From: Thioclava nitratireducens
GTDB lineage: Bacteria; Pseudomonadota; Alphaproteobacteria; Rhodobacterales; Rhodobacteraceae
Length of the DNA: 64,000 nt
Assembly (NCBI RefSeq): GCF_001940525.2
Contig: NZ_CP019437.1
Span: 842,501 to 906,500, forward strand
Direction of reading: 5' to 3'
The notes under the pieces are model-generated. The model saw only the letters and a list, made by a program, of their open reading frames with translations. It was not told the origin of the DNA and did not search any database. A program made the position numbers and the translations under genes. Below, piece by piece: positions 54,259 through 63,369 of this stretch; position 1 is the first letter of the stretch; every line of letters starts with the position of its first letter.

Positions 54259-54566
54259 GAGCTTGCTCTCTCCGGTGTGGCCAGCATCATCATTGCGGAA
54301 GGTCTGATACTCGAGGCCGAGGGGTCTTAATCGAGTTGAAAAAACGGCTGCGTCAGGTGGGGCGGCAACCACAGTGCCGACAGTTTTACTGCGCGTCAGG
54401 TTCCCTAAAGGGCTTTTCTGATAATTTCAATCGGATAATTGGCGGCACGTTCACGTTCGCGCGATTGGCGTTTCGGGGCGCTTCGGATGAGCCGCCCGAT
54501 GGGTCGAACGCCAAGGGAGCCGCCCCGGGGGGCGGCTCCCTCTCATCGTGTATCGCAGAATCCAGA
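54259..54566. other. intergenic region between the aldehyde dehydrogenase and response-regulator genes
   Basis: 308 bp with the terminator at 54515-54540 and the response-regulator promoter. A GGAAC near 54410 on the minus strand is followed after 16 bp by CTGT, not CGTT. No gene seen. Confidence 0.45.
54515..54540 (-). terminator. terminator of the P450-TRAP-aldehyde dehydrogenase operon
   Basis: A 12-bp inverted repeat (GGGAGCCGCCCC and GGGGCGGCTCCC, spaced by 2 bases) lies 27 bp after the stop of the last gene on the minus strand. The T-run is short (CTT). Confidence 0.7.
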
Positions 54567-56015
54567 TCAGATTGGATAATGCTGTTTCGGGTCTTCCACG
54601 GTGATCCAGCGCAGGTCGGTGAATTCGGCGATCGCCGCGCGTCCGCCGAAGCGCCCGTAGCCCGAGGCCTTGACCCCGCCGAAGGGCATCTGCGGCTCAT
54701 CGCCGACCGTCGGGCCGTTGATGTGGCAGATCCCGGTTTCGAGCCGGTTCGCCAGCGCCATCGCGCGGGAGACATCGGCGCTAAAGATCGCGCTCGAGAG
54801 GCCGTATTCGGTGTCGTTGGCGACTTTCAGCGCCTCTTCGTCGCCCTTCACGCGGATGATCGATTTGACCGGGCCGAAGCTTTCCTCGGCATAGATGCGC
54901 ATGCCTTCCGCGACGCCGTCGAGCAGCGTCGCCGCGACGATGGTCCCCTCGCGGGAGCCCCCGGCGACCAGCTTTGCGCCTTTCTCGGTGGCGTCGGCGA
55001 TCAGCGCGTCCATCTTCTCTGCGGCGGCTTCAGAGACAAGCGCGCCAAGCGCCACTTCGCCGCGCGGATCGCCTGCGGGCAGAGCGTTGGCGCGGGCGGC
55101 GAGTTTCTCGACGAAGGCATCGGCCACTTTCTCGTCGACGATGATCCGCTCGGTCGACATGCAGATCTGGCCCTGGTTCATGAAGGCGCCGAAGATCGCC
55201 GCGTTCACCGCACCGTCGAGATCGGCATCGTCGAGCACGATCAGCGGCGCCTTGCCGCCCAGCTCCAGCAGCGAGGGCTTCAGATGCTCGCCCGCGAGCC
55301 GCCCGATGATCCGGCCGACGGCGGAGGAGCCGGTGAAGTTCACATGCTTGACTGCGGGATGCGCGATCAGCGCCTCGACGACATCGGCGGCGTCCTCGGG
55401 GGCATTGGTCACCACGTTGAGCGCCCCTTCGGGGAGCCCGGCCTCGGCGAAACACTCGCCGATCAGGCGGTGCGTCGCGGGGCACATCTCGGACGCCTTC
55501 AGCACCACCGTGTTGCCGCAGGCGAGCGCCATTGCGACCGCGCGGGTGCCGAGGATGACAGGCGCGTTCCACGGCGCGATGCCAAGGCAGACACCCTTGG
55601 CGCGCGCGACGCCCATCGCCATCGTGCCGGGCTTGTCGGAGGGGATGATCTCGCCGCCGATCTGTGTCGTCATCGCCGCCGCTTCGCGGATCATGCCTGC
55701 CGCGAGATGGACGTTGAACCCGGCCCAAGGCCCGGTCGCGCCGGTCTCGGCGATCACCGCCTGGATGAAGTCCTCGGCGCGGGCTTCCATCACGTCGGCG
55801 GCTTTCGACAGGATCTTGCGCCGCCCGTTCGGCCCGGTCGCGGACCAGCCGGGAAAAGCGCGCGCGGCAGACGCGACCACCGCCTCGACATCGTCGCGGC
55901 CCGCCGCGGCGGCGCGGGTGGCGACCTCTCCGGTCACGGGATCGATCCGGTCGAAAGTCGCGCCCGAGGCGGCTGGGGCGGAGACCCCGTCCAGCAGCAT
56001 TCCGATCTCTTTCAT
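54567..56015 (-). CDS. NAD(P)-dependent aldehyde dehydrogenase, aromatic-aldehyde type
   Basis: A 482-residue aldehyde dehydrogenase of the vanillin/salicylaldehyde dehydrogenase branch. The catalytic Cys is in NQGQICMSTER, the general base Glu in LLELGGKAPLIV, and the NAD-site is in APWNAPVILGTRAVAMALACGNTVVLKASE. The C-terminal PFGGVKASGYGRFGG is intact. It would oxidise an aldehyde released by the P450 or by later steps to the acid. It is the last gene of the P450-TRAP operon, 81 bp after the TRAP large permease gene, and is followed by a terminator. Confidence 0.92.
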   Translation of the reverse strand: MKEIGMLLDGVSAPAASGATFDRIDPVTGEVATRAAAAGRDDVEAVVASAARAFPGWSATGPNGRRKILSKAADVMEARAEDFIQAVIAETGATGPWAGFNVHLAAGMIREAAAMTTQIGGEIIPSDKPGTMAMGVARAKGVCLGIAPWNAPVILGTRAVAMALACGNTVVLKASEMCPATHRLIGECFAEAGLPEGALNVVTNAPEDAADVVEALIAHPAVKHVNFTGSSAVGRIIGRLAGEHLKPSLLELGGKAPLIVLDDADLDGAVNAAIFGAFMNQGQICMSTERIIVDEKVADAFVEKLAARANALPAGDPRGEVALGALVSEAAAEKMDALIADATEKGAKLVAGGSREGTIVAATLLDGVAEGMRIYAEESFGPVKSIIRVKGDEEALKVANDTEYGLSSAIFSADVSRAMALANRLETGICHINGPTVGDEPQMPFGGVKASGYGRFGGRAAIAEFTDLRWITVEDPKQHYPI

Positions 56016-56096
56016 AATGTCCTCCCTTTGAGACTTCGATCTTGCGTCACGCGGCGCGGCGATTGTCGGACCGGCGCCCTCTGAAACCTTTGTGCC

Positions 56097-57395
56097 TCAC
56101 ATCATCCCGGGCAGCCACAGCGATATTCCCGGCACAGCGACGAGGATTGCAAGGGTCACCAGCATCGCGAACCAGAAGGGCAGCACGCCGCGGAAGATCT
56201 CGATCAGCGGCACGTTTTGCGCGACCGATTTCACGATGAAGACGTTGATCCCCACCGGGGGCGAGATCAGCCCCATCTCGAGCGTCAGCACCACCAGCAC
56301 GCCGAACCAGATCGGGTCGATCCCGAGATCGAGGATAACCGGCAGGAAGATCGGCAGGGTCAGCACCAGCATCGCGAGTCCTTCGAGGAAGCAGCCCAGA
56401 ACCATGTAGATCGCGAGGATCAGGACCAGCGTCCCGACCCGGCCCAGATCGAGGGAGACCAGAAGGTCGCTCACCTCGGCGGGCAGATGGCTCAGGGCGA
56501 CGAAGGGGTTGATCAGATGCGCCGCGATCAGGATCAGCATCACCGAGGCCGTGGTCACGATGCTGTCCTGCGCCGCGCGCCAGAAGCTGCGCAGGCTCAG
56601 CGTGCCGCTGAAGGCCCCGATCGCGATCACGAAGGCGGCGCCGACGCCCGCCGCTTCGGTGGGCGAGAACAGGCCCGAATAGATGCCGCCGATGGTCAGC
56701 ACGATCACCAGCAGGATCGGGATCGCGCCGAGGAAGGCGCGGCCCTTCTCGGCGGCGCTGGTCGCGGGGCCTTTCGGTCCCATCTCGGCACGCAGCAGGC
56801 AGAGGATCGCGATGGTCAGGATGAAGGCGCTCAGCAACAGAAGCCCGGGCAGGATGCCCGCCATGAAGAGCCGTCCGATGCTTTGCTGCGTGAGGATCGC
56901 GTAGATCACGAAGCCGGTCGAGGGGGGGATCAGGATGCCCAGCGTGCCGCCCGCGGCCACGACGCCGGTCGAGAGGCGCGGGCTGTAGGCGTAGCGGTCC
57001 ATCTCTGCCAGCGCGGTGCGGCCCATCGTCAGCGCCGACGCGACCGAGGAGCCCGACAGCGCCGCGAACCCACCGCAGCCCACGACCGTCGCCAGCGCCA
57101 GACCGCCGCGCACCTGGCCGACGGTGGCGTAGGCCGCGTCATAGAGCTTGCGGCTCATACCCGTCACGCTCGCGACATTTCCCATCAGAATGAAGAGTGG
57201 CACCACGATCAGCTCGGAATTGGAGGCCAGCGAGAAGGTTTCCGACGCCAGAAGCCCGGTCGCGGCCTGCAGCCCGTTCAGGATCCAGATGCCGACGAAG
57301 CCCACCGCGAACATCGCGAAGGCCACCGGCACACGCATCAGCAGCATGCCGAGCAACAGCGCGAGCCCGAGCGATCCGGTGAGCGCGGGGGTCAT
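56097..57395 (-). CDS. TRAP transporter large permease (DctM-like)
   Basis: A 432-residue membrane protein with about 12 hydrophobic segments. TRAP signatures: VPLFILMGNVASVTGMSRKLYDA, GGTLGILIPPSTGFVIYAI and LTLEMGLISPPVGINVFIVK. It moves the ligand with sodium ions. The ATG overlaps the small permease stop (ATGA). Confidence 0.95.
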   Translation of the reverse strand: MTPALTGSLGLALLLGMLLMRVPVAFAMFAVGFVGIWILNGLQAATGLLASETFSLASNSELIVVPLFILMGNVASVTGMSRKLYDAAYATVGQVRGGLALATVVGCGGFAALSGSSVASALTMGRTALAEMDRYAYSPRLSTGVVAAGGTLGILIPPSTGFVIYAILTQQSIGRLFMAGILPGLLLLSAFILTIAILCLLRAEMGPKGPATSAAEKGRAFLGAIPILLVIVLTIGGIYSGLFSPTEAAGVGAAFVIAIGAFSGTLSLRSFWRAAQDSIVTTASVMLILIAAHLINPFVALSHLPAEVSDLLVSLDLGRVGTLVLILAIYMVLGCFLEGLAMLVLTLPIFLPVILDLGIDPIWFGVLVVLTLEMGLISPPVGINVFIVKSVAQNVPLIEIFRGVLPFWFAMLVTLAILVAVPGISLWLPGMM

Positions 57396-57904
57396 AGCAC
57401 GTCCCTTTCGGAATGATGTTCATAGCCGTGGCGCGACATGAGCCGCAGCGCGCGCAGGCACATTGTCAGCGCGCCCACCAGCGACAGCGCGACCAGCGCA
57501 TATTGGAACCACGCATTGGGCAGGTTCAGAAGATTGGTCGAGAGGTTGAGCATCTGGCTCAGTTGCGCGCTCTTGTAGACCGTCACCGCGATCAGCACGA
57601 AGATCGCGACGCCGAGGAGCGCCGAGAAGATATCGATCGCGCGGTTCAGGGCAGGGGGGAAGGCGCTCTCGAAGATGTCGACGACGATATGGCCGTCGCG
57701 TCGGTCGCACAGCGCCATGCCGCCGAAGACGATCAGCACCATCGTCATCGTTATCAGGTCCTGCGAGCCGTAGAGCGGCATGCCGAAATTGCGCCCGATA
57801 ACGTCGATGACGATCACGGCCACGACGAAGATCAACCCCGTCGTGCCGATGATCGCGGACAGGCCGATCAGCCTGTCCACCAGTTTCTGCGCGCGTGCGA
57901 GCAT
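57392..57904 (-). CDS. TRAP transporter small permease (DctQ-like)
   Basis: A 170-residue protein with four hydrophobic segments and the DctQ pattern: VIVIDVIGRNFGMPLYGSQDL and CDRRDGHIVVDIF. It forms the membrane complex with the large permease. The start ATG 57904 shares one base with the binding-protein stop (TGATG). The frame extends back to 58081, but that part is the other gene's sequence. Confidence 0.93.
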   Translation of the reverse strand: MLARAQKLVDRLIGLSAIIGTTGLIFVVAVIVIDVIGRNFGMPLYGSQDLITMTMVLIVFGGMALCDRRDGHIVVDIFESAFPPALNRAIDIFSALLGVAIFVLIAVTVYKSAQLSQMLNLSTNLLNLPNAWFQYALVALSLVGALTMCLRALRLMSRHGYEHHSERDVL

Positions 57905-58893
57905 CACTCGCTCCGCATCGCCGCGAGCGTGTCCTCGCCGCCGACCTTGCTCACGTAGGTGTCGGTCACGTCGGCGAGCGCGTCGTTGAAGGCTTTCGAG
58001 CCGTCGGCGTCGAGGTCGATCACCGTGGTGGCGTCGGAGGCGCGCGCGGCTTCCAGCGCCTTGTTCGCTGTGGCAATCCACGCCTCTTCGGTCATCTTCG
58101 AGATCTTCTCGCCCTTCATCGCGTCGAGCGCGGATTTCGCTTCGGGCGAGAGCCCGTCATAGGCCGCCTTGTTCATCACCGTGTAGAAGGCGAGGCGTCC
58201 GAGGTTCGGACCGGTCGTCACGCTGCCCACGACCTCGTTGAGCTTGAAATCCGACAGCACCGAGGCGCCGCTGACCACGCCGTCGATCAGCCCGGTCTGT
58301 AGCCCGTTATAGACCTGCGTCATCGGAATCTGCACCGGCGTCGCGCCGAGCGCTTCCATCGCGGCAGCCGAAATCGACCCCGCGACGCGGATCTTCAGAC
58401 CCTTGAGATCGGCGGGCGTGCGCACGTCCTTGTCGTGCATCATCAGGATGTTGGGCTCCGACCCCCAGAGCGCGATCACCTCGGTCTGCGGATATTCGCC
58501 CTTGATCGTGTCGAAGGCCTGCCACAGCGCCTTGTAGCCCGGCGCGTCGAGCGGCAGCGCACCCGGCAGTTCCGCGATCAGGCTCTTGGGGAATTGCGAC
58601 GAGGTATAGCCCTGCAGCCCCCAGCCCATATCGGCGGTGCCCTGCAGCACGCGCACGTATTGATCGGCCGGGCCCGCGCCCAGTTCGCCGCCGTGATAGC
58701 CGCGCAGCGTTACCGCCCCGTCGGTGCCTTCCGAGAGCGCCTTGGCCAGGGGCTCGATCTGGGCTGCGTTGATCGTATGGGTCGGCGGCGCCCAGTTCGC
58801 GTATTTCAGCTCCTGCGCGCCGGCGGCGGTCGCGATGCTGATGGTTGCCCCGACCGCGATGGCGGTGGCGACGCTAAGGGTCGTGTGTTTCAT
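57904..58893 (-). CDS. TRAP transporter solute-binding protein (DctP-like)
   Basis: A 329-residue periplasmic protein with signal peptide (KHTTLSVATAIAVGATISIATAAGA). The carboxylate-binding Arg is in LKGLKIRVAGSIS near residue 168, and MTQVYNGLQTGLIDGVVSG forms the ligand-side segment. TRAP binding proteins mostly take organic acids; in this operon an aromatic or alicyclic acid is plausible. It is 63 bp after the ferredoxin reductase gene. Confidence 0.95.
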   Translation of the reverse strand: MKHTTLSVATAIAVGATISIATAAGAQELKYANWAPPTHTINAAQIEPLAKALSEGTDGAVTLRGYHGGELGAGPADQYVRVLQGTADMGWGLQGYTSSQFPKSLIAELPGALPLDAPGYKALWQAFDTIKGEYPQTEVIALWGSEPNILMMHDKDVRTPADLKGLKIRVAGSISAAAMEALGATPVQIPMTQVYNGLQTGLIDGVVSGASVLSDFKLNEVVGSVTTGPNLGRLAFYTVMNKAAYDGLSPEAKSALDAMKGEKISKMTEEAWIATANKALEAARASDATTVIDLDADGSKAFNDALADVTDTYVSKVGGEDTLAAMRSE

Positions 58894-58956
58894 GGTCTCT
58901 CCTCCCGTTGGACCGTTTGAGCCCCTCCTCCCGGGGCCTGTTGTTCATGTGCCGCG

Positions 58957-60132
58957 CTAGGCGGCGATCTCCTCCAGATCCGCGCGCGTCACCGGCTCGG
59001 GCGACGCGATGAGCTTGCGTGCCCGCATATGGGCCCGCGCGTTGTCGATGGTCTCGATCGCGGCAAGCCCGCGTTCGTCGAAACGGCCCACGATCCCCGC
59101 GGCGATCTCCTCCTCCGCCGCGTCGGGTGTCGCGTAGCCCGCGATCTGCAGCTTGCACGCGCCCTGATCCGACCAGAACCACGGCAGCGCGCCATAGGGA
59201 TCGGTGTCGCCCTTCGCGAGGCGTTTCGCGATCAGCCGCGCGTGATCGGTGGCGGCCTGCACGCTCTCGAGCCGGATATGCCCGCGGCCCCGCGGATCGG
59301 GGAAGCTCGCGCAGTCGCCGAGCGCCGAAATCGCGGGATCCGAGGTCTGCAGCCGGGCATCGGTTTTCACGCCATTGTCGATGGCGAGCCCCGCCGCCTC
59401 GGCCAGCTCCACGTTCGGGCGAACGCCCGCCGCGACCAGCACGAAATCCGCGGTGACCCCCGTGCCATCGGCCAGCGTCACGCCCGCGGGCTCCACCGCC
59501 ACGGCAGGCTGGCCCAGATGAAGCGCAGTGCCCCAGCCGCGATGCAGGTCGGCGAAATGGTCCGACATCCGCTGCGAGACCGCGCGGGCCATCAGGCGCG
59601 GAGCGGCCTCGATGACCGCGACCTCATGGCCGAGCTTGCGCGCCACGGCCGCGAATTCCAGCCCGATGAAGCCGCCGCCGATCACCGCGATCCGGGCCGG
59701 TTGGTCCAGCTTCTCGCGCAGACGCTGCGCGTCGGTCAGCGTGCGCAGATCGCAGGCATGTGCGATCCCCTCGATCGGCGGGCGCAGATTGCGGGTGCCG
59801 GTGGCGAGGATCAGATGGTCATAGGGCAGGGATTTCTCGGCCCCGTCGCGCAGGACAGTGAGGCGCTGCGCCGCGCGGTCGATGGCCTCCACGCGCGTTC
59901 CGGGGAGGTAGTCGATGCGCTTGGCCTCGAAGAAGCTTTCGGGGCGCAGGTAGAGCGCCTCTGCCTTGCCGTCCTGCAGATAGACCTTCGAGAGCGGGGG
60001 ACGCTGATAGGGCAAGCCCGGCTCGTCGCCGATCAGCGTGATCGCGCCCTCGAAGCCGTTCTGCCGCAGGCTGATCGCAGCTTGGAAGCCGCCTTGGCCC
60101 GCGCCGATTATGGTGACGGTCCCGGGGGTCAA
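58957..60132 (-). CDS. FAD-dependent ferredoxin reductase of the P450 system
   Basis: A 391-residue pyridine-nucleotide oxidoreductase of the putidaredoxin-reductase type. FAD motif VTIIGAGQGGFQAAISLRQNG, the block PYQRPPLSKVYL, the NADH motif IAVIGGGFIGLEFAAVARKLG, and the second FAD motif ALGDCASFPDP are present. The C-terminal domain has ALPWFWSDQGACKLQIAG. It passes electrons from NADH to the ferredoxin encoded upstream. The start is TTG 60132, which overlaps the ferredoxin stop (TTGA); no ATG or GTG fits. Confidence 0.92.
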   Translation of the reverse strand: MTPGTVTIIGAGQGGFQAAISLRQNGFEGAITLIGDEPGLPYQRPPLSKVYLQDGKAEALYLRPESFFEAKRIDYLPGTRVEAIDRAAQRLTVLRDGAEKSLPYDHLILATGTRNLRPPIEGIAHACDLRTLTDAQRLREKLDQPARIAVIGGGFIGLEFAAVARKLGHEVAVIEAAPRLMARAVSQRMSDHFADLHRGWGTALHLGQPAVAVEPAGVTLADGTGVTADFVLVAAGVRPNVELAEAAGLAIDNGVKTDARLQTSDPAISALGDCASFPDPRGRGHIRLESVQAATDHARLIAKRLAKGDTDPYGALPWFWSDQGACKLQIAGYATPDAAEEEIAAGIVGRFDERGLAAIETIDNARAHMRARKLIASPEPVTRADLEEIAA

Positions 60133-60452
60133 AACTGTTCCTCGGGCAGATGGACCACGAGCCCGTCGAGCTCGGGCGTCAGCTTGATCTGGCACGACAG
60201 ACGCGAACGCTCGGTCACTTCGGATGCCGCGCCTTCGAGCATGTCGTCCTCCCCCGCGCTGCGCGGTCCGACCTTCTCCGCCCATGCGTCGTCGACATAG
60301 CAATGGCAGGTCGCGCACATCATCGAGCCGCCGCATTCGCCGACGATCCCGTCGACATCGTTCGAGACCGCCGCATGCATCACGCTATCGCCCTCATCGG
60401 CGTCGATATTGGTTCGCGTGCCGTCCTGTGCGACGTAAGTCACTTTAATCAT
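60129..60452 (-). CDS. 2Fe-2S ferredoxin, adrenodoxin/putidaredoxin type
   Basis: A 107-residue ferredoxin. The cluster ligands are Cys40, Cys46, Cys49 and Cys87 (CGGSMMCATC and LSCQI), the spacing of P450-type ferredoxins. The acidic helix DDAWAEKVGPRSAGEDDML would contact its partners. ATG 60452 has AGGAGG upstream; the frame back to 60482 is leader. It lies between the P450 and its reductase. Confidence 0.95.
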   Translation of the reverse strand: MIKVTYVAQDGTRTNIDADEGDSVMHAAVSNDVDGIVGECGGSMMCATCHCYVDDAWAEKVGPRSAGEDDMLEGAASEVTERSRLSCQIKLTPELDGLVVHLPEEQF

Positions 60453-60489
60453 TGGAATTCCTCCTCTCTCCGGTCCGCGCAACCGCGGA

Positions 60490-61665
60490 TCAGTTCAGCT
60501 CCACCGGCAGGTTGATCGGGCCGCGGAACCCGAAGCCGCGCCAGATCACCGCGTCGGGATCGGGCAGGCGCATGTCGGGGAAGCGGTCGAACAGCAGCGG
60601 CAGGATGATCTTGCCCACCGTGCGCCGCGCGATATGGGCGCCTGCGCAGTGATGAGGGCCGTTGCCGAAAGCCTGATGGGGGTTCTTGTCGCGAAAGACG
60701 AAATACTCCTCGCCATTCTCGTAGATGCTCTCGTCGCGATTGGCCGAGGCCTGGATCGTCATCACCGTGTCGCCCTTCGGGATCTCGAAGCCGCCAAGCT
60801 CGGTATCCTCCGTCACGAGCCGCGAACTGACCTGAATCGGGGCGACCCAGCGCACGCCTTCCTCGAAGGCCTTACTCCACGCGCCCTCGGCGCGAACCTG
60901 CTCCAGCTGGTCGGGATTGGTCAGCAACCCGTAAATGATGGTGGCCAGCGCGTCGCGCGGCTCGTTGATTCCGCCGCCGATCGCGATCTTGATATTGGCC
61001 CAGATCTGACTCATCGGGATCGGGTTTTCGGCGTTGAGCATCACCGAATAGGCCGAGCCGTCCGGCTCCGCGATCCGCTTTTCGCGCAGCTCGGTGAACA
61101 GCGCGTCCATCTCGTCATTGGCTTTGTCCGAGATGGCGAAAGGCTCGGGCTGCCAGCCGAAATTCCCCGCTCCGTCTATCAGGTGCTGCGACCAGCGCTG
61201 CATCTGCGCGTCGCTCGCCTCCGGGATGCCCAGCACATGGGCGAGGATGCGCGCGGCCAGCGGTCCGCATAGCTCGGAGAACAGATCGACCGTCTCGCCG
61301 CGCGGCAACCGACCGACATATTCCTCGGCGAATTTCTCGTAGAGCGGCCCCCAATCGGTCTGGATCCGCTTCGGCGTGAGCGCCGGGGCCATCGCCATGC
61401 GTTCGCGCAGATGCTCCTCGCCGTCCTTGCGCATCAGGGTATGTGCGCGGAATGCGGGCTTCATCGGGGTGTTGGGATCGTCGCTGCTGAACAGCTCCGG
61501 ATTGTCCTTCACCTTCTTGGTCAGCTCCGCCGTCGTCAGGAACGTGCGACCCGCCGAGGCGACCCGCAGAACCGGGCTCTCGGCGCGCAATCGGCGATAG
61601 ATCGGATAGGGATCCGTCGTCAGTTGCGCGAGCGTAATCTCCTCGTCCAGCGGTGCGAGCGCCAT
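60490..61665 (-). CDS. cytochrome P450 with GGxxEP-type I-helix, GcoA-like
   Basis: A 391-residue soluble bacterial P450. The haem-binding motif FGNGPHHCAGAHIAR has axial ligand Cys340; the ExxR pair is in FEEGVRW. The I-helix, IKIAIGGGINEPRDAL, lacks the usual acid-alcohol pair and instead resembles that of the guaiacol demethylase GcoA (CYP255), which as I remember it has GAMQEPGHG. The N-terminal TLAQLTTDPYPIYRRLRAESP and C-terminal GFGFRGPINLPVEL also recall GcoA. An aromatic, perhaps methoxylated, substrate is therefore likely. Unlike GcoA's single reductase, a separate ferredoxin and reductase follow. ATG 61665 has GGGAGG upstream. Confidence 0.92.
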   Translation of the reverse strand: MALAPLDEEITLAQLTTDPYPIYRRLRAESPVLRVASAGRTFLTTAELTKKVKDNPELFSSDDPNTPMKPAFRAHTLMRKDGEEHLRERMAMAPALTPKRIQTDWGPLYEKFAEEYVGRLPRGETVDLFSELCGPLAARILAHVLGIPEASDAQMQRWSQHLIDGAGNFGWQPEPFAISDKANDEMDALFTELREKRIAEPDGSAYSVMLNAENPIPMSQIWANIKIAIGGGINEPRDALATIIYGLLTNPDQLEQVRAEGAWSKAFEEGVRWVAPIQVSSRLVTEDTELGGFEIPKGDTVMTIQASANRDESIYENGEEYFVFRDKNPHQAFGNGPHHCAGAHIARRTVGKIILPLLFDRFPDMRLPDPDAVIWRGFGFRGPINLPVELN

Positions 61666-61744
61666 GATGTCCTCCCGAAATCTCCTCCGGGGACATGCGT
61701 AAGGCGCGGTCTTTCTTATAACAATAAGATGAATCTTGTATATA

Positions 61745-61763
61745 CCATCAAATAATTTGATGG
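61745..61763. promoter_or_regulatory. LysR-type operator between the P450 and lysR genes
   Basis: CCATCAAATAATTTGATGG has 9-bp perfect arms around one base and contains T-N11-A (TCAAATAATTTGA), the LysR recognition form. It ends 6 bp before the LysR start and 80 bp from the P450 start, so it can serve autoregulation and P450 activation. Confidence 0.8.
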
Positions 61764-61769
61764 AACATC

Positions 61770-62669
61770 ATGCCGCAATCGACCGCATCCCCCGGCAAGC
61801 TCGACATCGCCGCGCTCGAGACGCTGCGGCTGGTCCATGAACTGGGCTCCTTCACGGCGGCGGCCGAAAAGCTCGACGTGAACCAGTCGGCGGTGAGCTA
61901 CACGATCGCCAAGCTGCGCGCCTATTTTCAGGATCCGCTTTTCGTGCGCGAAGGCGGGCGGCAGGTCTCGACGGAGCGCTGCGAACATATCCTCCAGCAA
62001 GTAATCGAGATCCTCGAGAAGCTCGACGACGTTGCGCAGCCTGAAGAGTTCGATCCCGCGCAGTCTCGCGCCAAGGTCACCATCGCCTGCAACTATTACG
62101 AGCGCATCCTGATGATCCCGAAGATCGTCTCCGAGCTGCGCAAACAGGCCCCGCATCTCGAGGTCGAGGTGGTGAATGCGTTGGGCGACGGCCATTTGCG
62201 CCTTCTGCGCCGGGAAGCCGACGTTCTTGTCGGCCCTTTCGCGCGCAGCGAATCCGGCTTTCATTCGCGCCGCCTTTATACCGAAGAGTATGCCTGTTTC
62301 ATGGACCCGCGGCATCCGATGGCGGGGCGGTCGCTCGATGTCGACAGCTATCTGGCGCTCAACCATGTCTACATCAATTACGGCGGCGGCTGGAAATCGG
62401 CCTATGTCAACGAGATCGAAGCAGCGGGCCATTCTCTGCGACCCACGATCACGGTGCCGAGCCCGGCAGGGCTCGCCTCGCTTCTCGGACAGTCCGACCT
62501 CGTGGCGACGATGCCAAGTCGATTGGGGCGCACGATGGAGGGGCTGGTTCTCAACGAAAGCCCGTTCCGCGGCCCGTTCGACCTGTCGGTCGTCTGGACC
62601 GCCCGCAAGAACGACTCCGCGATGCATCGCTGGCTGCGCGAGGTGATCGTGGAGACCTGCCGCGGCTAG
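61770..62669 (+). CDS. LysR family transcriptional regulator
   Basis: A 299-residue LysR protein. The N-terminal winged helix includes LRLVHELGSFTAAAEKLDVNQSAVSYTIAKLR; the effector domain starts near residue 90 (KVTIACNYYERILMIPKIVSELRKQ) and has the usual two subdomains. It is divergent from the P450 operon, with an LysR-type palindrome in the 104-bp gap, and should activate that operon with its substrate or a product. The ATG 61770 fits the family start. Confidence 0.94.
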   Translation: MPQSTASPGKLDIAALETLRLVHELGSFTAAAEKLDVNQSAVSYTIAKLRAYFQDPLFVREGGRQVSTERCEHILQQVIEILEKLDDVAQPEEFDPAQSRAKVTIACNYYERILMIPKIVSELRKQAPHLEVEVVNALGDGHLRLLRREADVLVGPFARSESGFHSRRLYTEEYACFMDPRHPMAGRSLDVDSYLALNHVYINYGGGWKSAYVNEIEAAGHSLRPTITVPSPAGLASLLGQSDLVATMPSRLGRTMEGLVLNESPFRGPFDLSVVWTARKNDSAMHRWLREVIVETCRG

Positions 62670-62732
62670 GCCCGAAGGGCGCGCGCCCGGATCGGTCGGC
62701 ACAACCTCAATTTCCACGATGGAGTTACCGAC

Positions 62733-63137
62733 ATGAACGACACCGCAGAACCCGCTCTCTGGTCCTTGGGGGCCACGCAAATCGCGGCGCTCGTGCGGTC
62801 GCGTCAGGTGAGCGCGCGCGAGGTGGCGCAGGCGGGGCTTTCGCGGCTCGAGGCGGTGAACCCTGCGATCAACGCGGTTGTCGAGTGCCGGCCCGAGGAG
62901 ACGCTGGCCGCGGCGGAGGCGGTCGATGCCCGCATCGCGCGCGGCGAGGATCCGGGGCCGCTGGCCGGGGTGCCGGTGACGATCAAAGTGATCGTGGACC
63001 AGCGCGGCTATGCGACGACGAACGGGCTGACCTCGCAGAAGGACCTGATCGCGAAGACCGACAACCCGGTGGTCGCGAACCTGCTGGGCGCGGGGGCGGT
63101 CAGCCTCGGGCGCTCCAATACGCCCGCCTTCAGCTGA
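62733..63137 (+). pseudogene. truncated amidase (amidase signature family)
   Basis: 134 residues match the N-terminal third of an amidase: LVRSRQVSAREVAQAGLSRLEAVNPAINAVVE, then GPLAGVPVTIKVIVDQRG with the catalytic Lys, then GAVSLGRSNTPAFS, where the frame ends at TGA. The catalytic Ser-Ser region and the last 300 or so residues are missing. The normal continuation is not found in the next frames. It starts 63 bp after lysR with GGAG before ATG. The original enzyme probably belonged to the same catabolic module. Confidence 0.85.
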
Positions 63138-63244
63138 GTAGCGCCCCTTGAGAGGATCGCTGCCTTGCATCCGCGCCTGATCGGGGTCGTTCGGTCCTCG
63201 ATCTTCATGACCCCGGCGCCGAGCACACCAAGCTGATAGGTCGC

Positions 63245-63331
63245 GATCTCGGTGCCGGTGACGAAGCGCGCCTTGTCGGAGGCGAGGAAGAGCGCGGCAT
63301 TAGCGGTTATATCGGTAAGGGTATCGACCAA
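63245..63331 (-). pseudogene. fragment of a short-chain dehydrogenase
   Basis: The minus-strand frame reads DITANAALFLASDKARFVTG, the typical near-C-terminal block of SDR enzymes, then TEI without the usual DGG end. It runs on into YQLGVLGAGVMKIED, which weakly resembles the start of type III CoA-transferases. It has no catalytic part. Confidence 0.6.
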
Positions 63332-63369
63332 GACCTATCATCGGGTGGGGCTGCGCGGAAACTCGGGTG

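Noticed and set aside
54386..54430. EcfG-type promoter for the response regulator (GGAAC-N16-CTGT)
   Set aside because: The -10 part differs from CGTT at two of four positions.
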